Origin: Flavobacterium sp. LC2016-12
GTDB lineage: Bacteria > Bacteroidota > Bacteroidia > Flavobacteriales > Flavobacteriaceae
Direction: 5' to 3'
DNA: 64,000 nt
Assembly (NCBI RefSeq): GCF_015351595.1
Contig: NZ_JADKPT010000002.1
Span: 372,001 to 436,000 of the forward strand
A program made the position numbers and the translations under genes. The number at the start of each line of letters is the position of its first letter. Position 1 is the stretch's first letter. This document shows, piece after piece, positions 19,298 to 27,397 of the stretch. The notes under the pieces are model-generated. The model ran no database searches. It worked only from the letters and a program-made list of their open reading frames with translations, and was not told the DNA's origin.

Positions 19298-20602
19298 TTA
19301 ATTCAAAAAAATCTTTATTTTATCCTTTTTATAAATATAGACTGCTACCACAAAATTCCAGAAAAGAGAAGCCGAAACAAACGCAATTGCAGCGCCAGTC
19401 ATTCCGTATTCCGGAATTAAAAATCGGTTTAAAACAAAATTAAGAACAACAGCAATAATTAAAATCATCTGAAAAGTGTGCTGTCTTCCGGTCATATTCA
19501 AATAAATCGGAGCAGAACCAAATGCAGAACAAATTCCCTGACCAATAATTAAAATGAGAAAAGCTTCTTTAGCCGCTATATATTGATGCCCAAAAAAAGA
19601 CAAAATATGTTCAGAAAAAACACTGATTAAAACAATTACAGGAAATGTAATTCCGAAAATCAAACGAGCACAGTTTCTTACTGTTTTTTTTAATTCTGCT
19701 TTATTCTGGCTTGCAAAATATTCTGAAATTTTAGCAGAGACCGTAATATTTATGGATAAAATTACCACCGAAATAATAGTCATCAATTTTACTCCAACTG
19801 AATAAAAAGCAACTGTTTCGTCATTTCGATATTTCTTTAGAAACATAATATCGAAACACATTAATAAAAATATAGCCATTCCGCTGATTGCGATTGGATA
19901 TGATCTTAGAAAAACTTCTTTATGCGAAAAAACTTCACTTGGCTTTACTACTGATATTTTACCGAAATAATATAAAACTAATAATGAACTAATTAGGGCA
20001 AGAAACACAAATCCGATTAAAAAAACATCTACCAAATAAGTTTCCTTATGCCAATAAAATAAGGCAATAGAACCAATAATAAGCGGAATGTATTTAATGA
20101 TATTTCTAAATAACTCTGCAATATATAATTTATCTACAGCTCTGATCACTTCAGTATTTAAAGTAGATAAACCGTAAAAAAACAAGGTTGCAGCTCCTTT
20201 TAAAAAAATGGAATAAACTTCAGAATCTGCAAAATAAGTATTGATTACTTTTTTATCTATCAATAATATAATAACCAGAGCGATAACCGAAGTTCCAAAA
20301 AGCATTGCAACCATTTTGACATATATGCTTTTTAACGCGTCTACAGCGTCCAAACTTGCCAATTTGCCCTTAAAATATAAAATAGACTGATCGAAACCCA
20401 ACAAACAAATAGTTCCTACTGCTAAAAGAAAGGATCTTGCAAAATCATATTGTCCTACCAATTTCGGGCTATACGATTTTGTCAAAAATACTGTAAAACC
20501 AAATAACAATAGCGCTCCCGAAATTCTTAAAAACAAAGTCCCAAAACTTCGTCTTAAAAATGGATTTTGCAAAAGTCTTTCAAAAATAGAATTGGTTTTC
20601 AA
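19298..20602 (-). CDS. Polysaccharide flippase (Wzx-like, MATE/MOP superfamily)
   Basis: 434 residues with about twelve membrane helices, beginning NPFLRRSFGTLFLRISGALLL and with the paired helices typical of PF01943. The internal segment MTGRQHTFQMILI is the loop seen before the final helices in these flippases. It would move lipid-linked repeat units across the inner membrane for the neighbouring polymerase. It sits five bases after the Wzz-like gene. Confidence 0.88.
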   Translation of the reverse strand: MKTNSIFERLLQNPFLRRSFGTLFLRISGALLLFGFTVFLTKSYSPKLVGQYDFARSFLLAVGTICLLGFDQSILYFKGKLASLDAVDALKSIYVKMVAMLFGTSVIALVIILLIDKKVINTYFADSEVYSIFLKGAATLFFYGLSTLNTEVIRAVDKLYIAELFRNIIKYIPLIIGSIALFYWHKETYLVDVFLIGFVFLALISSLLVLYYFGKISVVKPSEVFSHKEVFLRSYPIAISGMAIFLLMCFDIMFLKKYRNDETVAFYSVGVKLMTIISVVILSINITVSAKISEYFASQNKAELKKTVRNCARLIFGITFPVIVLISVFSEHILSFFGHQYIAAKEAFLILIIGQGICSAFGSAPIYLNMTGRQHTFQMILIIAVVLNFVLNRFLIPEYGMTGAAIAFVSASLFWNFVVAVYIYKKDKIKIFLN

Positions 20603-20607
20603 TTGTA

Positions 20608-21597
20608 TTAAGGTTGATTTGCGTGTGAGATTGCAAGTTGCTTACGATAAAATTTACGGAACAAACTCACTAAAACAAAAAGAAAAACAAAGAAAATTGG
20701 CAGCCAGATTTTAAAATTTCCGTTGACTGTTTTATTTTCATTTATATTCAAAGTTGTAGTAATATCTTTAATTGTTTTATCAAAACTTATAATTCTAAAT
20801 CTATTTTTTCCTTGTTCTGTAACTAACTTTTGTTTCGTTTTTATAATGTCATTTAGCTGCAAATTCTCACTGTAATAAACCAGTTTATCGTTTTTAGTGC
20901 TGTTTTTTGCAGTACTCGAAAGTCCGTTTAAAACATTATCGATCTGAGCTATTATGGTATCATTTTGAGCGATTTCACGTTCCAGATTTTTATAACCTAT
21001 TTTTTGAATTGAATTAAAATAAGCCGAATTATTCAAATATTTCAATAACGGCTCTACAACTTCTTTTTCGTTTACTAATCCGTTTGAAAGAAAAGAAATA
21101 GTGTGATAGGTGTAATTTTTGCTCGTAACATTATCCTCTAACACCTTTTTTACTTCACCAACCTCAGCCATTAATTTAATGAGTTCAAAGTTTTGTTCTT
21201 TATCTTCAATAAATTTATAAACATCTGCAATTGGTTTAATTTCAATTCTTCGAATTGCTTTTGGATCTGCAATTCCCACTGTATTTCTAATAAAATCTAC
21301 ATCTCCGGAAACAATTTTGGCCTGTATCAAATCGACTTTGGCATATAAATAATCAACACTCTCAAAATTTGGCGTTACCACAATCTGATTGTTATATGAT
21401 TTTTTATTGGAATCTAAATAATATCCCAGTGCAGCTCCAAGCACCACCAAAACCAACACCACAATCCAGTTTCGAATAAAAAACTGAATTGCTCTAAAAA
21501 TAGATCTGTTTACATGATCAAAAAAGCTGTTTATGCTTCTTGAAAGCTGAAAAATATCTATTTCCTGATCTGAATTTTGGGGTACTTTTGTACTCAT
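20608..21597 (-). CDS. Wzz-like chain-length determinant
   Basis: 329 residues. Two membrane segments flank a large predicted periplasmic domain: VVLVLVVLGAALGYYLDS near residue 50 and IWLPIFFVFLFVLVSLF near residue 300. This two-helix topology beside Wzx and a polymerase is diagnostic of polysaccharide co-polymerases. No C-terminal tyrosine-kinase domain is present. In the periplasmic part the coiled-coil stretch (YKNLEREIAQNDTIIAQID) is visible. It lies seven bases after the DUF6909 gene, so that protein is in the same transcript. Confidence 0.8.
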   Translation of the reverse strand: MSTKVPQNSDQEIDIFQLSRSINSFFDHVNRSIFRAIQFFIRNWIVVLVLVVLGAALGYYLDSNKKSYNNQIVVTPNFESVDYLYAKVDLIQAKIVSGDVDFIRNTVGIADPKAIRRIEIKPIADVYKFIEDKEQNFELIKLMAEVGEVKKVLEDNVTSKNYTYHTISFLSNGLVNEKEVVEPLLKYLNNSAYFNSIQKIGYKNLEREIAQNDTIIAQIDNVLNGLSSTAKNSTKNDKLVYYSENLQLNDIIKTKQKLVTEQGKNRFRIISFDKTIKDITTTLNINENKTVNGNFKIWLPIFFVFLFVLVSLFRKFYRKQLAISHANQP

Positions 21598-21604
21598 TTA
21601 TTTT

Positions 21605-23284
21605 TTATTTTACGTTGAAAATTTGTTCCAAAATTTTAATGGTAATCAAATAAGTTGGCTTTACACCAGTCGTTCCTAATCCGCCTGAAGCTAGTGTACT
21701 TCCTGTTTCCAAAGGATTATCAGAAGCATAATAAGCATAACGAACCTTAATATCGTGCGGAACACTTTTTCTAATTTTTGATGCTGACTGAATTGCTTTT
21801 TGATAATAAGAACCTTCCATTTCAAGACCAATTACACCCCAGGTTGATTCATGGAAAAATTTCAACAAATCTCTATTTTGCAACGATGTTCCTAAAACGG
21901 TAACCATCGCACCTTCAAAAACGGCAATGTCGTTTCCTTCAAACATAGCGCCTGTTAATTCATTTTCAAAGAAATAATTATCAGCTGTTCCTTCGTTGAT
22001 ATGAGCTGTCGGAATCATGATATCGCCTTTTCCGCCTTCCAAGATTCCGGCTTTTCCCATAATCGAAACCGATCGTACATTCAATAAAGTATCTTTTTTA
22101 TACGGTTTCAAAAGCTCGTCTATTGTTTCATAGGCTTGTTCTCCAAACGCATAATCCATTACAATAATAACCGGTGCGGCTTCTTCAATAACCGCTTTTG
22201 GAAATCCGGTTTTTTCCCAGTCAATTTTGGCTGTGTCAAAAATCTGAACATCAATATTTGTTCCTGATGTATCTGGTAAAGAAATCATTCCGTTTTTTAA
22301 TGCCAGTTCTTCGACAACACCTCTAATATCTTTGGCACCAGACTTACTTAATTCTTCATAAATAAAGAAATCTGATTTGTCTTTGAATTTCGTTTTCAAT
22401 AACGGTGTTGCGAAAATCGAATTCATAACGCTGTGCATGTTTGCACTTATCACGTGAATCGGGCGTTTTAAAAGATTGTTAGTCTTTAAAACCTCCTTGA
22501 TGTTCGTTGCCCAGATTTCACCGTGAATATGGTGTCCTAAACGCTCTCTTAAAACCGGACTGAACGTAATTGTTCTTTTATTGTTTTCGATAACTTCTTC
22601 AATCGCCAATTTTCCTAACCAATAAATCACATGAAGAAAACGATCCGGAGCATTTTCAGATCCGAAAGAATCGTAAATATCCAACACTTCTTCAAAAGTT
22701 CTTCCTAAAATATTGGCAACGTGCGAGATTGCTTTTTCTTTTTCTATTAAAGCCAGTTTTTTTGTTTGCGTTACCGCTTGCTCCAATTTCAGCCAATCGC
22801 GTGAAACCTCTCCTCCGTCATCTAATAAAACCCTGTTTTTAATTTTATGTGATTCGATAAAAATGAAAGTCAAATGCGTCAAAATATCGTAGATGTCAGA
22901 ACGTCCACGTGTGATTTCAACATTCATTTGTTCTTCATCGATTCTGTAACAGTTTCTTCTTCTTTTTGGAGGAACAATCGCCTGAAAATGTGATTTAGAA
23001 TATCCTTCGTCTGAAGTTAAATTGATAAAACGACATTGTTCAATTCCTATCGGAAGACGTTCTATAACGTACAAAAGACCATTTAGTTCTACTTTTTCTT
23101 CACCTATATTTCCGTAAATCTCAGGGCGTAATGCTAATAATGATTCGCGTAAACTGTCGCCTGAAACTCCCATTGGTTTATAAAAACCACGGTTGAATAA
23201 GTGGCGCATTGTGATGTACATTTTTTCAATAGCCGCAGATGATTCCTGTGCCCTTGATCTTGATATATGTTTGGTTTCTTTCAT
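21605..23284 (-). CDS. DUF6909 family protein with nucleoside-phosphorylase-like C-terminus
   Basis: 559 residues, soluble, no signal peptide. I recognise the N-terminal part (HISRSRAQESSAAIEKMY) as a flavobacterial family, DUF6909. The C-terminal 180 residues show a pattern like the PNP/uridine-phosphorylase fold: a GKAGIL glycine motif near residue 410, then GLEMEGSYY at 486-494 (compare the VEME ribose-binding motif) and ASDNP at 520-524 (compare the SD catalytic-acid motif). The overall size recalls AMP nucleosidase, which has a similar two-domain plan. It is first in the polysaccharide operon, but its role there is unknown. The phosphorylase link is my inference. Confidence 0.75.
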   Translation of the reverse strand: MKETKHISRSRAQESSAAIEKMYITMRHLFNRGFYKPMGVSGDSLRESLLALRPEIYGNIGEEKVELNGLLYVIERLPIGIEQCRFINLTSDEGYSKSHFQAIVPPKRRRNCYRIDEEQMNVEITRGRSDIYDILTHLTFIFIESHKIKNRVLLDDGGEVSRDWLKLEQAVTQTKKLALIEKEKAISHVANILGRTFEEVLDIYDSFGSENAPDRFLHVIYWLGKLAIEEVIENNKRTITFSPVLRERLGHHIHGEIWATNIKEVLKTNNLLKRPIHVISANMHSVMNSIFATPLLKTKFKDKSDFFIYEELSKSGAKDIRGVVEELALKNGMISLPDTSGTNIDVQIFDTAKIDWEKTGFPKAVIEEAAPVIIVMDYAFGEQAYETIDELLKPYKKDTLLNVRSVSIMGKAGILEGGKGDIMIPTAHINEGTADNYFFENELTGAMFEGNDIAVFEGAMVTVLGTSLQNRDLLKFFHESTWGVIGLEMEGSYYQKAIQSASKIRKSVPHDIKVRYAYYASDNPLETGSTLASGGLGTTGVKPTYLITIKILEQIFNVK

Positions 23285-23317
23285 TCTATATTATTTTATA
23301 AACTCAAATTTAAGCAA

Positions 23318-23342
23318 ATACAAGGCATACCTTGTATCTCCC
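23318..23342 (-). repeat. REP-like hairpin just downstream of the RAYT gene
   Basis: Read on the minus strand, a GGAG head is followed by the hairpin ATACAAGG-TATG-CCTTGTAT. It lies 25 bp after the RAYT stop codon. A GTAG or GGAG head plus a palindrome is the established form of RAYT-linked REP elements. Confidence 0.6.
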
Positions 23343-23366
23343 ACATAATTTTTTAAAAAATCATTT

Positions 23367-24002
23367 TTATTTACCTTCTCTTTTAAATTTATCTTTCGCC
23401 CAATTTTCCGGATTTGAAACAATATAATCAGAAATTCTTTGATAGTCATTATTGTTTCTAATGATATTGTCATAAAATAATTTTTGCCATTGATGTGGAT
23501 ATCCTAATCTATTAGCATGTTTGGTTACCGCAGATTTATATGAACCAACAATTGACGAAATGGTATTTTTACCAATATTTTGAAAACGTTGCGAACCTGG
23601 TTTTTGAATTGTTTCTGTGGGTAATAATGGTAACGCCGGTAACGGTGGTGATGACGGTAGAGACAGGGCATGCCCTGTCTCTACATGCCCTGTCTCAACA
23701 TTATCAACATCTATATTATCCGATTGTTTATCAATAATCAAAATTCCGTGAATATGATTTGGCATGACCACAAAATCACCCAATTCAACGTTTTTATGGT
23801 GTATTGGAATTTGATGCCACAATATATCCGTAATAATACCGACTTCTGACAAAACCATTTTATCATTTTGAATTTCTCCAAAATAATGTTCTCTGTCTTG
23901 TGTACAAATTGTTATAAAATAGGCTCCATTCCAGCCATAATCCCACCATTGAGCTCTTATAGAAGAAGTACGGTATTTATTTTGAAACTTTCCCTGACTC
24001 AT
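23367..24002 (-). CDS. REP-associated tyrosine transposase (RAYT, Y1/IS200-like)
   Basis: 211 residues. The HUH motif is in VVMPNHIHGILII (near residue 85), and a tyrosine nucleophile candidate lies in SIVGSYKSAVTKHA near residue 165. The start matches RAYT proteins: QNKYRTSSIRAQWWDYGWNG then YFITICTQDREHYFG. A low-complexity insert between the HUH and Tyr parts (VETGHVETGHALSL then Pro-rich) is encoded by a perfect 28-bp palindrome plus a partial third arm, so a repeat has probably expanded inside the gene. The core motifs are intact. RAYTs are domesticated single-copy transposases that move or maintain REP palindromes. Confidence 0.85.
   Translation of the reverse strand: MSQGKFQNKYRTSSIRAQWWDYGWNGAYFITICTQDREHYFGEIQNDKMVLSEVGIITDILWHQIPIHHKNVELGDFVVMPNHIHGILIIDKQSDNIDVDNVETGHVETGHALSLPSSPPLPALPLLPTETIQKPGSQRFQNIGKNTISSIVGSYKSAVTKHANRLGYPHQWQKLFYDNIIRNNNDYQRISDYIVSNPENWAKDKFKREGK
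23657..23699. repeat. Perfect 28-bp palindrome plus third arm inside the RAYT gene
   Basis: 23657-23684 reads the same on both strands, with GTAG heads at both ends and the core AGACAGGGCATGCCCTGTCT. The next 15 bases repeat one arm again. It encodes the duplicated VETGH segment of the transposase. Confidence 0.9.
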
Positions 24003-24071
24003 TAATTTTAATAACTCTGCATCCTATTCATAGGGATAATAAATAATTTAACCTTCGAAATATTTCGAAAG

Positions 24072-25556
24072 TTACTTCAAATTATCCGCAATCTTTCTAT
24101 CATTAGATAACCTCGGCGTTTTATTCTGACCACCTAGTTTTCCCTGCGATTTCATATATTCCTGAAAACCATTTTTAGAAACTTTGGTTACTACCACTTT
24201 TCGTAAAACACTTCCTGTAATCAAATCATCGTAATAAATATTTTGCTTTCTCATAGAACTGTCAATTGCCTCAGCAAAAACTTCCATATTCTCCGGTTCG
24301 GTCTCGAATTCTACAAACCATTCATGATACGGTAATCCGCTTGACGGATTAATTTGTGGTGCTACTGTAAATTCGTTGATAACAATTTTGGTTCCTGCAG
24401 TGGCTTCTTTCATAGCATTTTCGACTTCATTCGCAATGACATGTTCTCCAAATGCAGAAATATAATGTTTGATTCGGCCTGAAACTATCACACGATGCGG
24501 AAACAAAGAAGTAAACTGCACTGTATCACCAATATTATAACGCCAAAGTCCCGCATTTGTCGAAATAATCAAAGCATAATTTACGCCAACCTCAACTTCT
24601 CCAATAGTATAACTTTTTGGATTTGGTTCGAAAAATTCATCTGCTTTAATAAACTCGTAGAAAATTCCAGAATTCAATAACAGCAGCATTCCTTTTGCTT
24701 TTTGAGAATCCTGATAAGCAAAAAATCCTTCTGAAGCCGGAAACAATTCGATACTATCGATTTTTCTGCCAATCATATTTTCGAACTTCGCACGATACGG
24801 CTCATAATTCACACCTCCGTAAATAAACAAATTAAAGTTCTTGAATAATTCGCTGATTTTTTTACCACCGCTTTTCTCTTGCAAACGCTCAAAATACATT
24901 TGAACCCAAGACGGAATTCCGGAAATTATCGTCATATCCTGCTCGATAGTTTCCTCAACAATCGCATCAATTTTGGTTTCCCAATCTTCAATACAATTGG
25001 TTTCCCAGGATGGCATTCGGTTTTTTTGGAGATATTTCGGAACGAAATGCGCCCCAATTCCGGAAAGTCTTCCAAATTTGATTCCGTATTTTTCAACTAG
25101 AATGGGACTTCCTTGAAGGAATATCATTTTTCCGTCCACAAAATCTGCATTTCCGGTTTCATATATATAATGAAGAATTGCATTTCTAGAAGCTTCAATA
25201 TGAAACGGCATTGATTCTTTTGTCAGCGGAATATATTTTGCGCCCGAAGTTGTTCCTGAAGTTTTCGCAAAATAAAGCGGTTTTCCTTTCCACAAAATAT
25301 TCTTTTCGCCCATTCGAACTTTGTCGATATAAGGCTTTAAGTCTTCATAATCACGAATCGGAACTCGTTTCTTGAAATCGTGAACTGTTTTTATTTTATC
25401 AAAATGATGATCAACTCCAAACTGAGTTTCTTTTGCGCTGTTTATTAAACCCTTAAAAACTTCTTGTTGTGTTTCTACCGGTTTATTAGCCCAAGCTTGC
25501 GTTTTATAATATATTTTGCTGGCAAATAATTTTGCTGCTACAGATTTAATCGACAT
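24072..25556 (-). CDS. GH3 family adenylate-forming acyl-acid amido synthetase-like protein
   Basis: 494 residues. The ATP-binding loop is KTSGTTSGAKYIPLT near residue 95, and LWRYNIGDTVQFTS matches the later adenylate motif. The overall plan matches the GH3 family, named from plant auxin-conjugating enzymes and widespread in Bacteroidota with unknown substrates. Family chemistry is acyl adenylation followed by amide formation with an amine or amino acid. It is followed at 70 bp by the RAYT gene and preceded by the small membrane protein at 25568, which lies 11 bp upstream on the same strand. Confidence 0.88.
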   Translation of the reverse strand: MSIKSVAAKLFASKIYYKTQAWANKPVETQQEVFKGLINSAKETQFGVDHHFDKIKTVHDFKKRVPIRDYEDLKPYIDKVRMGEKNILWKGKPLYFAKTSGTTSGAKYIPLTKESMPFHIEASRNAILHYIYETGNADFVDGKMIFLQGSPILVEKYGIKFGRLSGIGAHFVPKYLQKNRMPSWETNCIEDWETKIDAIVEETIEQDMTIISGIPSWVQMYFERLQEKSGGKKISELFKNFNLFIYGGVNYEPYRAKFENMIGRKIDSIELFPASEGFFAYQDSQKAKGMLLLLNSGIFYEFIKADEFFEPNPKSYTIGEVEVGVNYALIISTNAGLWRYNIGDTVQFTSLFPHRVIVSGRIKHYISAFGEHVIANEVENAMKEATAGTKIVINEFTVAPQINPSSGLPYHEWFVEFETEPENMEVFAEAIDSSMRKQNIYYDDLITGSVLRKVVVTKVSKNGFQEYMKSQGKLGGQNKTPRLSNDRKIADNLK

Positions 25557-25567
25557 TTTTTATACTA

Positions 25568-26068
25568 TTATTTCTTGTCACTTTTGTTTTTACCAGGCGT
25601 TTTTTCGCCAGACTCCTTTTCTATTTTTGCCACAGATTCTCTTAATTTCATTTCTTCTTCAGTAGCTTTCATATTTACTTCTGAAGGTTCATCAACTTCT
25701 GCTAAAATCGAATCCTTATTGAATTTTGCATAGTCCAGTTCACCTCTTAAAACTTTCTGTATTCCATGAATATAAGCTTCATTTTTCCTTAAAGCAGTTT
25801 CTAGTGAATCTGATTTTATTGCCAATCTGGTTGCATCCCTTTTTAATTTAGAAGAAGAATATCCCGGAATAAATTCGCGCAAAGGCGTAAAAGCAATAAT
25901 AAAAGTGGTAATTAAAATTAAGAATATACTTCCTAAAGACAACACAACGAAAACATTCATTAGATTGAGTTTGAGCGAAAACGTTTCTTCAAAAGTGTCT
26001 TCATTCAAAATTACCAGTCGGTTTTTAGTGAATAATTTTCTCCTGAAATTATGTTTCTTCTTAGTCAT
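25568..26068 (-). CDS. Single-pass membrane protein, M23-peptidase-like N-terminus without catalytic domain
   Basis: 166 residues. A basic N-terminus, one membrane segment (VFVVLSLGSIFLILITTFIIA, split here by position about 38-58), then TPLREFIPGY and a helical, charged tail rich in Lys and Glu. The TPLREFIPGY motif after a membrane helix is what I associate with the N-terminal part of some Bacteroidota M23-type envelope proteins. The LytM catalytic domain is absent, so this may be a truncated or regulatory relative. It is probably cotranscribed with GH3. Confidence 0.6.
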   Translation of the reverse strand: MTKKKHNFRRKLFTKNRLVILNEDTFEETFSLKLNLMNVFVVLSLGSIFLILITTFIIAFTPLREFIPGYSSSKLKRDATRLAIKSDSLETALRKNEAYIHGIQKVLRGELDYAKFNKDSILAEVDEPSEVNMKATEEEMKLRESVAKIEKESGEKTPGKNKSDKK

Positions 26069-26206
26069 TTCGGTTCTTTATATGAGCAAATATAATAATT
26101 AATCGCCTTGTTGATGCCGACCAGATTTGAACGAATCTGCTTAATTTACTATTTTATAAAATATTTAACGTTGCTAACGCTAAATATTTTAATCCAAAAA
26201 CACTTT

Positions 26207-26233
26207 TTGTTCGTATATTTCTATATACCTTTG
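26207..26233 (+). promoter_or_regulatory. Promoter of tatA (TTG ... TAnnTTTG)
   Basis: TTG at 26207-26209 and TACCTTTG at 26226-26233 are separated by 16 bases, close to the Bacteroidota -33/-7 spacing. The start codon is 46 bp downstream. Confidence 0.6.
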
Positions 26234-26279
26234 CGGTACAATTAGAAAAATAATTTGCTTCGGCATTAAATATACAATC

Positions 26280-26459
26280 ATGGGAAGATTAGGTCTTACA
26301 GAAATCCTTGTAATAGTAGGTATTGTGTTATTACTTTTTGGAGGTAAAAAAATTCCAGAATTAATGAAAGGTTTAGGAAGCGGAATTAAGGAATTTAAAA
26401 ACGCTGCCAAAGATGACCAGCCTGCTGCTGCCAAAAAAGAAGAGGAAGAAGTAAAATAA
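26280..26459 (+). CDS. tatA: Twin-arginine translocase subunit TatA/TatE
   Basis: 59 residues: [20 protein letters not shown], then [20 protein letters not shown] and an acidic-lysine tail. This is the standard TatA plan of a short membrane helix, the FGGKKIPE hinge and an amphipathic helix. TatA oligomers form the passage for folded proteins through the inner membrane with TatC, which is not in this window. A good promoter lies upstream and a perfect hairpin terminator downstream, so it is monocistronic. It is on the plus strand among minus-strand genes. Confidence 0.95.
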   Translation: MGRLGLTEILVIVGIVLLLFGGKKIPELMKGLGSGIKEFKNAAKDDQPAAAKKEEEEVK

Positions 26460-26482
26460 TAATTACAACTTTTAAAATTTAG

Positions 26483-26529
26483 AAATCCCAAATTACAATT
26501 GTTATGATTGTAATTTGGGATTTTTTTTT
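26483..26529 (+). terminator. Rho-independent terminator of tatA
   Basis: A perfect 17-bp stem pairs 26483-26499 with 26507-26523, with a 7-base loop, and runs into nine T residues (26521-26529). It begins 24 bp after the tatA stop. Confidence 0.92.
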
Positions 26530-26530
26530 C

Positions 26531-27157
26531 TTATTTACATTTTGTTTTATTAAAAATAGCTGTTATTCTATCTAATACTGTATCTAGTTCAAATGTTTCG
26601 TTTTCGATCGCTTTACTAAGTTTTGGACAATCTGCAAATTCCTGCTTCGCCATTTTCTTCATCATTGCATCTGTTCCATAAGATTTAACTACATTTCCCA
26701 TAGTATTGTAGCCAAAAACTAAATGATCGGTTCCTTTTTTTCCAAAATAAAAAGAAGAACTGGCTGATCTGAAAGTATTTCTTCTACTATCTCCTTTATC
26801 AAAGATTTTACCTATTTTATATTCTTTATTGTAAATAATATCAAACCAATATTTCTTTCTGGAATTTGAAAATTTTCCTGAAAAAACACCTGCACTTGTT
26901 AAATAAAGGTATTCCATAGTAAATATATTCCCTGATTCATTAGTGTATACTATTTTAATAACATCAGCACTTGCTATTTTTTCATTATCTGCATCTTCGT
27001 TTATTTTAAAAGTAACTTTAGAGTCATTCTCTTCAACAAGTTTTGCTAAACCAGTTTTATTGGTTCCATCTGCTAAATACAAAACTGCCTTAAGATATTT
27101 AGCCTGTCCTACGGTGGAGAATAATAACGTAATTAGAATCAAAATAATTTTTTTCAT
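26531..27157 (-). CDS. Secreted protein of unknown function
   Basis: 208 residues with a clear signal peptide (MKKIILILITLLFSTVGQAK, cleavage predicted after QA). The mature part starts as short beta strands (KAVLYLADGTNKTGLAKLV) and ends in a helical, Cys-containing tail (ADCPKLSKAI and KCK). No family is recognised with confidence. The initial pattern resembles other Bacteroidota periplasmic proteins that start with a modified-surface or response motif, such as the one at 40175, but the similarity is weak. It is alone between two terminators. Confidence 0.7.
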   Translation of the reverse strand: MKKIILILITLLFSTVGQAKYLKAVLYLADGTNKTGLAKLVEENDSKVTFKINEDADNEKIASADVIKIVYTNESGNIFTMEYLYLTSAGVFSGKFSNSRKKYWFDIIYNKEYKIGKIFDKGDSRRNTFRSASSSFYFGKKGTDHLVFGYNTMGNVVKSYGTDAMMKKMAKQEFADCPKLSKAIENETFELDTVLDRITAIFNKTKCK

Positions 27158-27330
27158 GGTATTTGGGGTTTTTAATTTCCCGCAAATATATACTAATAGG
27201 TAAGAATTAGTTTAACAAATTGAAGTGGAAAAGGTTTTTTTTTTACCTAATTTAACTTAACATATTTACAGCCAATTAGTTGTTATAATCTAAAACTTCA
27301 CTTACAAAACCTGGATAGCTTTAAAATCAA

Positions 27331-27367
27331 AAATCCCAAACGGCAATTGTCGTTTGGGATTTTTTTT
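27331..27367. terminator. Bidirectional terminator downstream of tex
   Basis: A 12-bp stem (27331-27342 with 27351-27362) with core ATCCCAAACG, an 8-base loop, and A and T runs on both sides. It lies 31 bp beyond the tex stop on the minus strand. Confidence 0.85.
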
Positions 27368-27397
27368 AAGACTTTTCTACTTGGTATTTAGGTATTT

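Noticed and set aside
23291..23473. 60-residue minus-strand frame overlapping the RAYT end
   Set aside because: Overlaps the RAYT C-terminus out of frame and includes the REP hairpin; no protein character.
26189..26491. 100-residue minus-strand reading frame
   Set aside because: It is antisense to tatA and its terminator, whose protein and signals are convincing.
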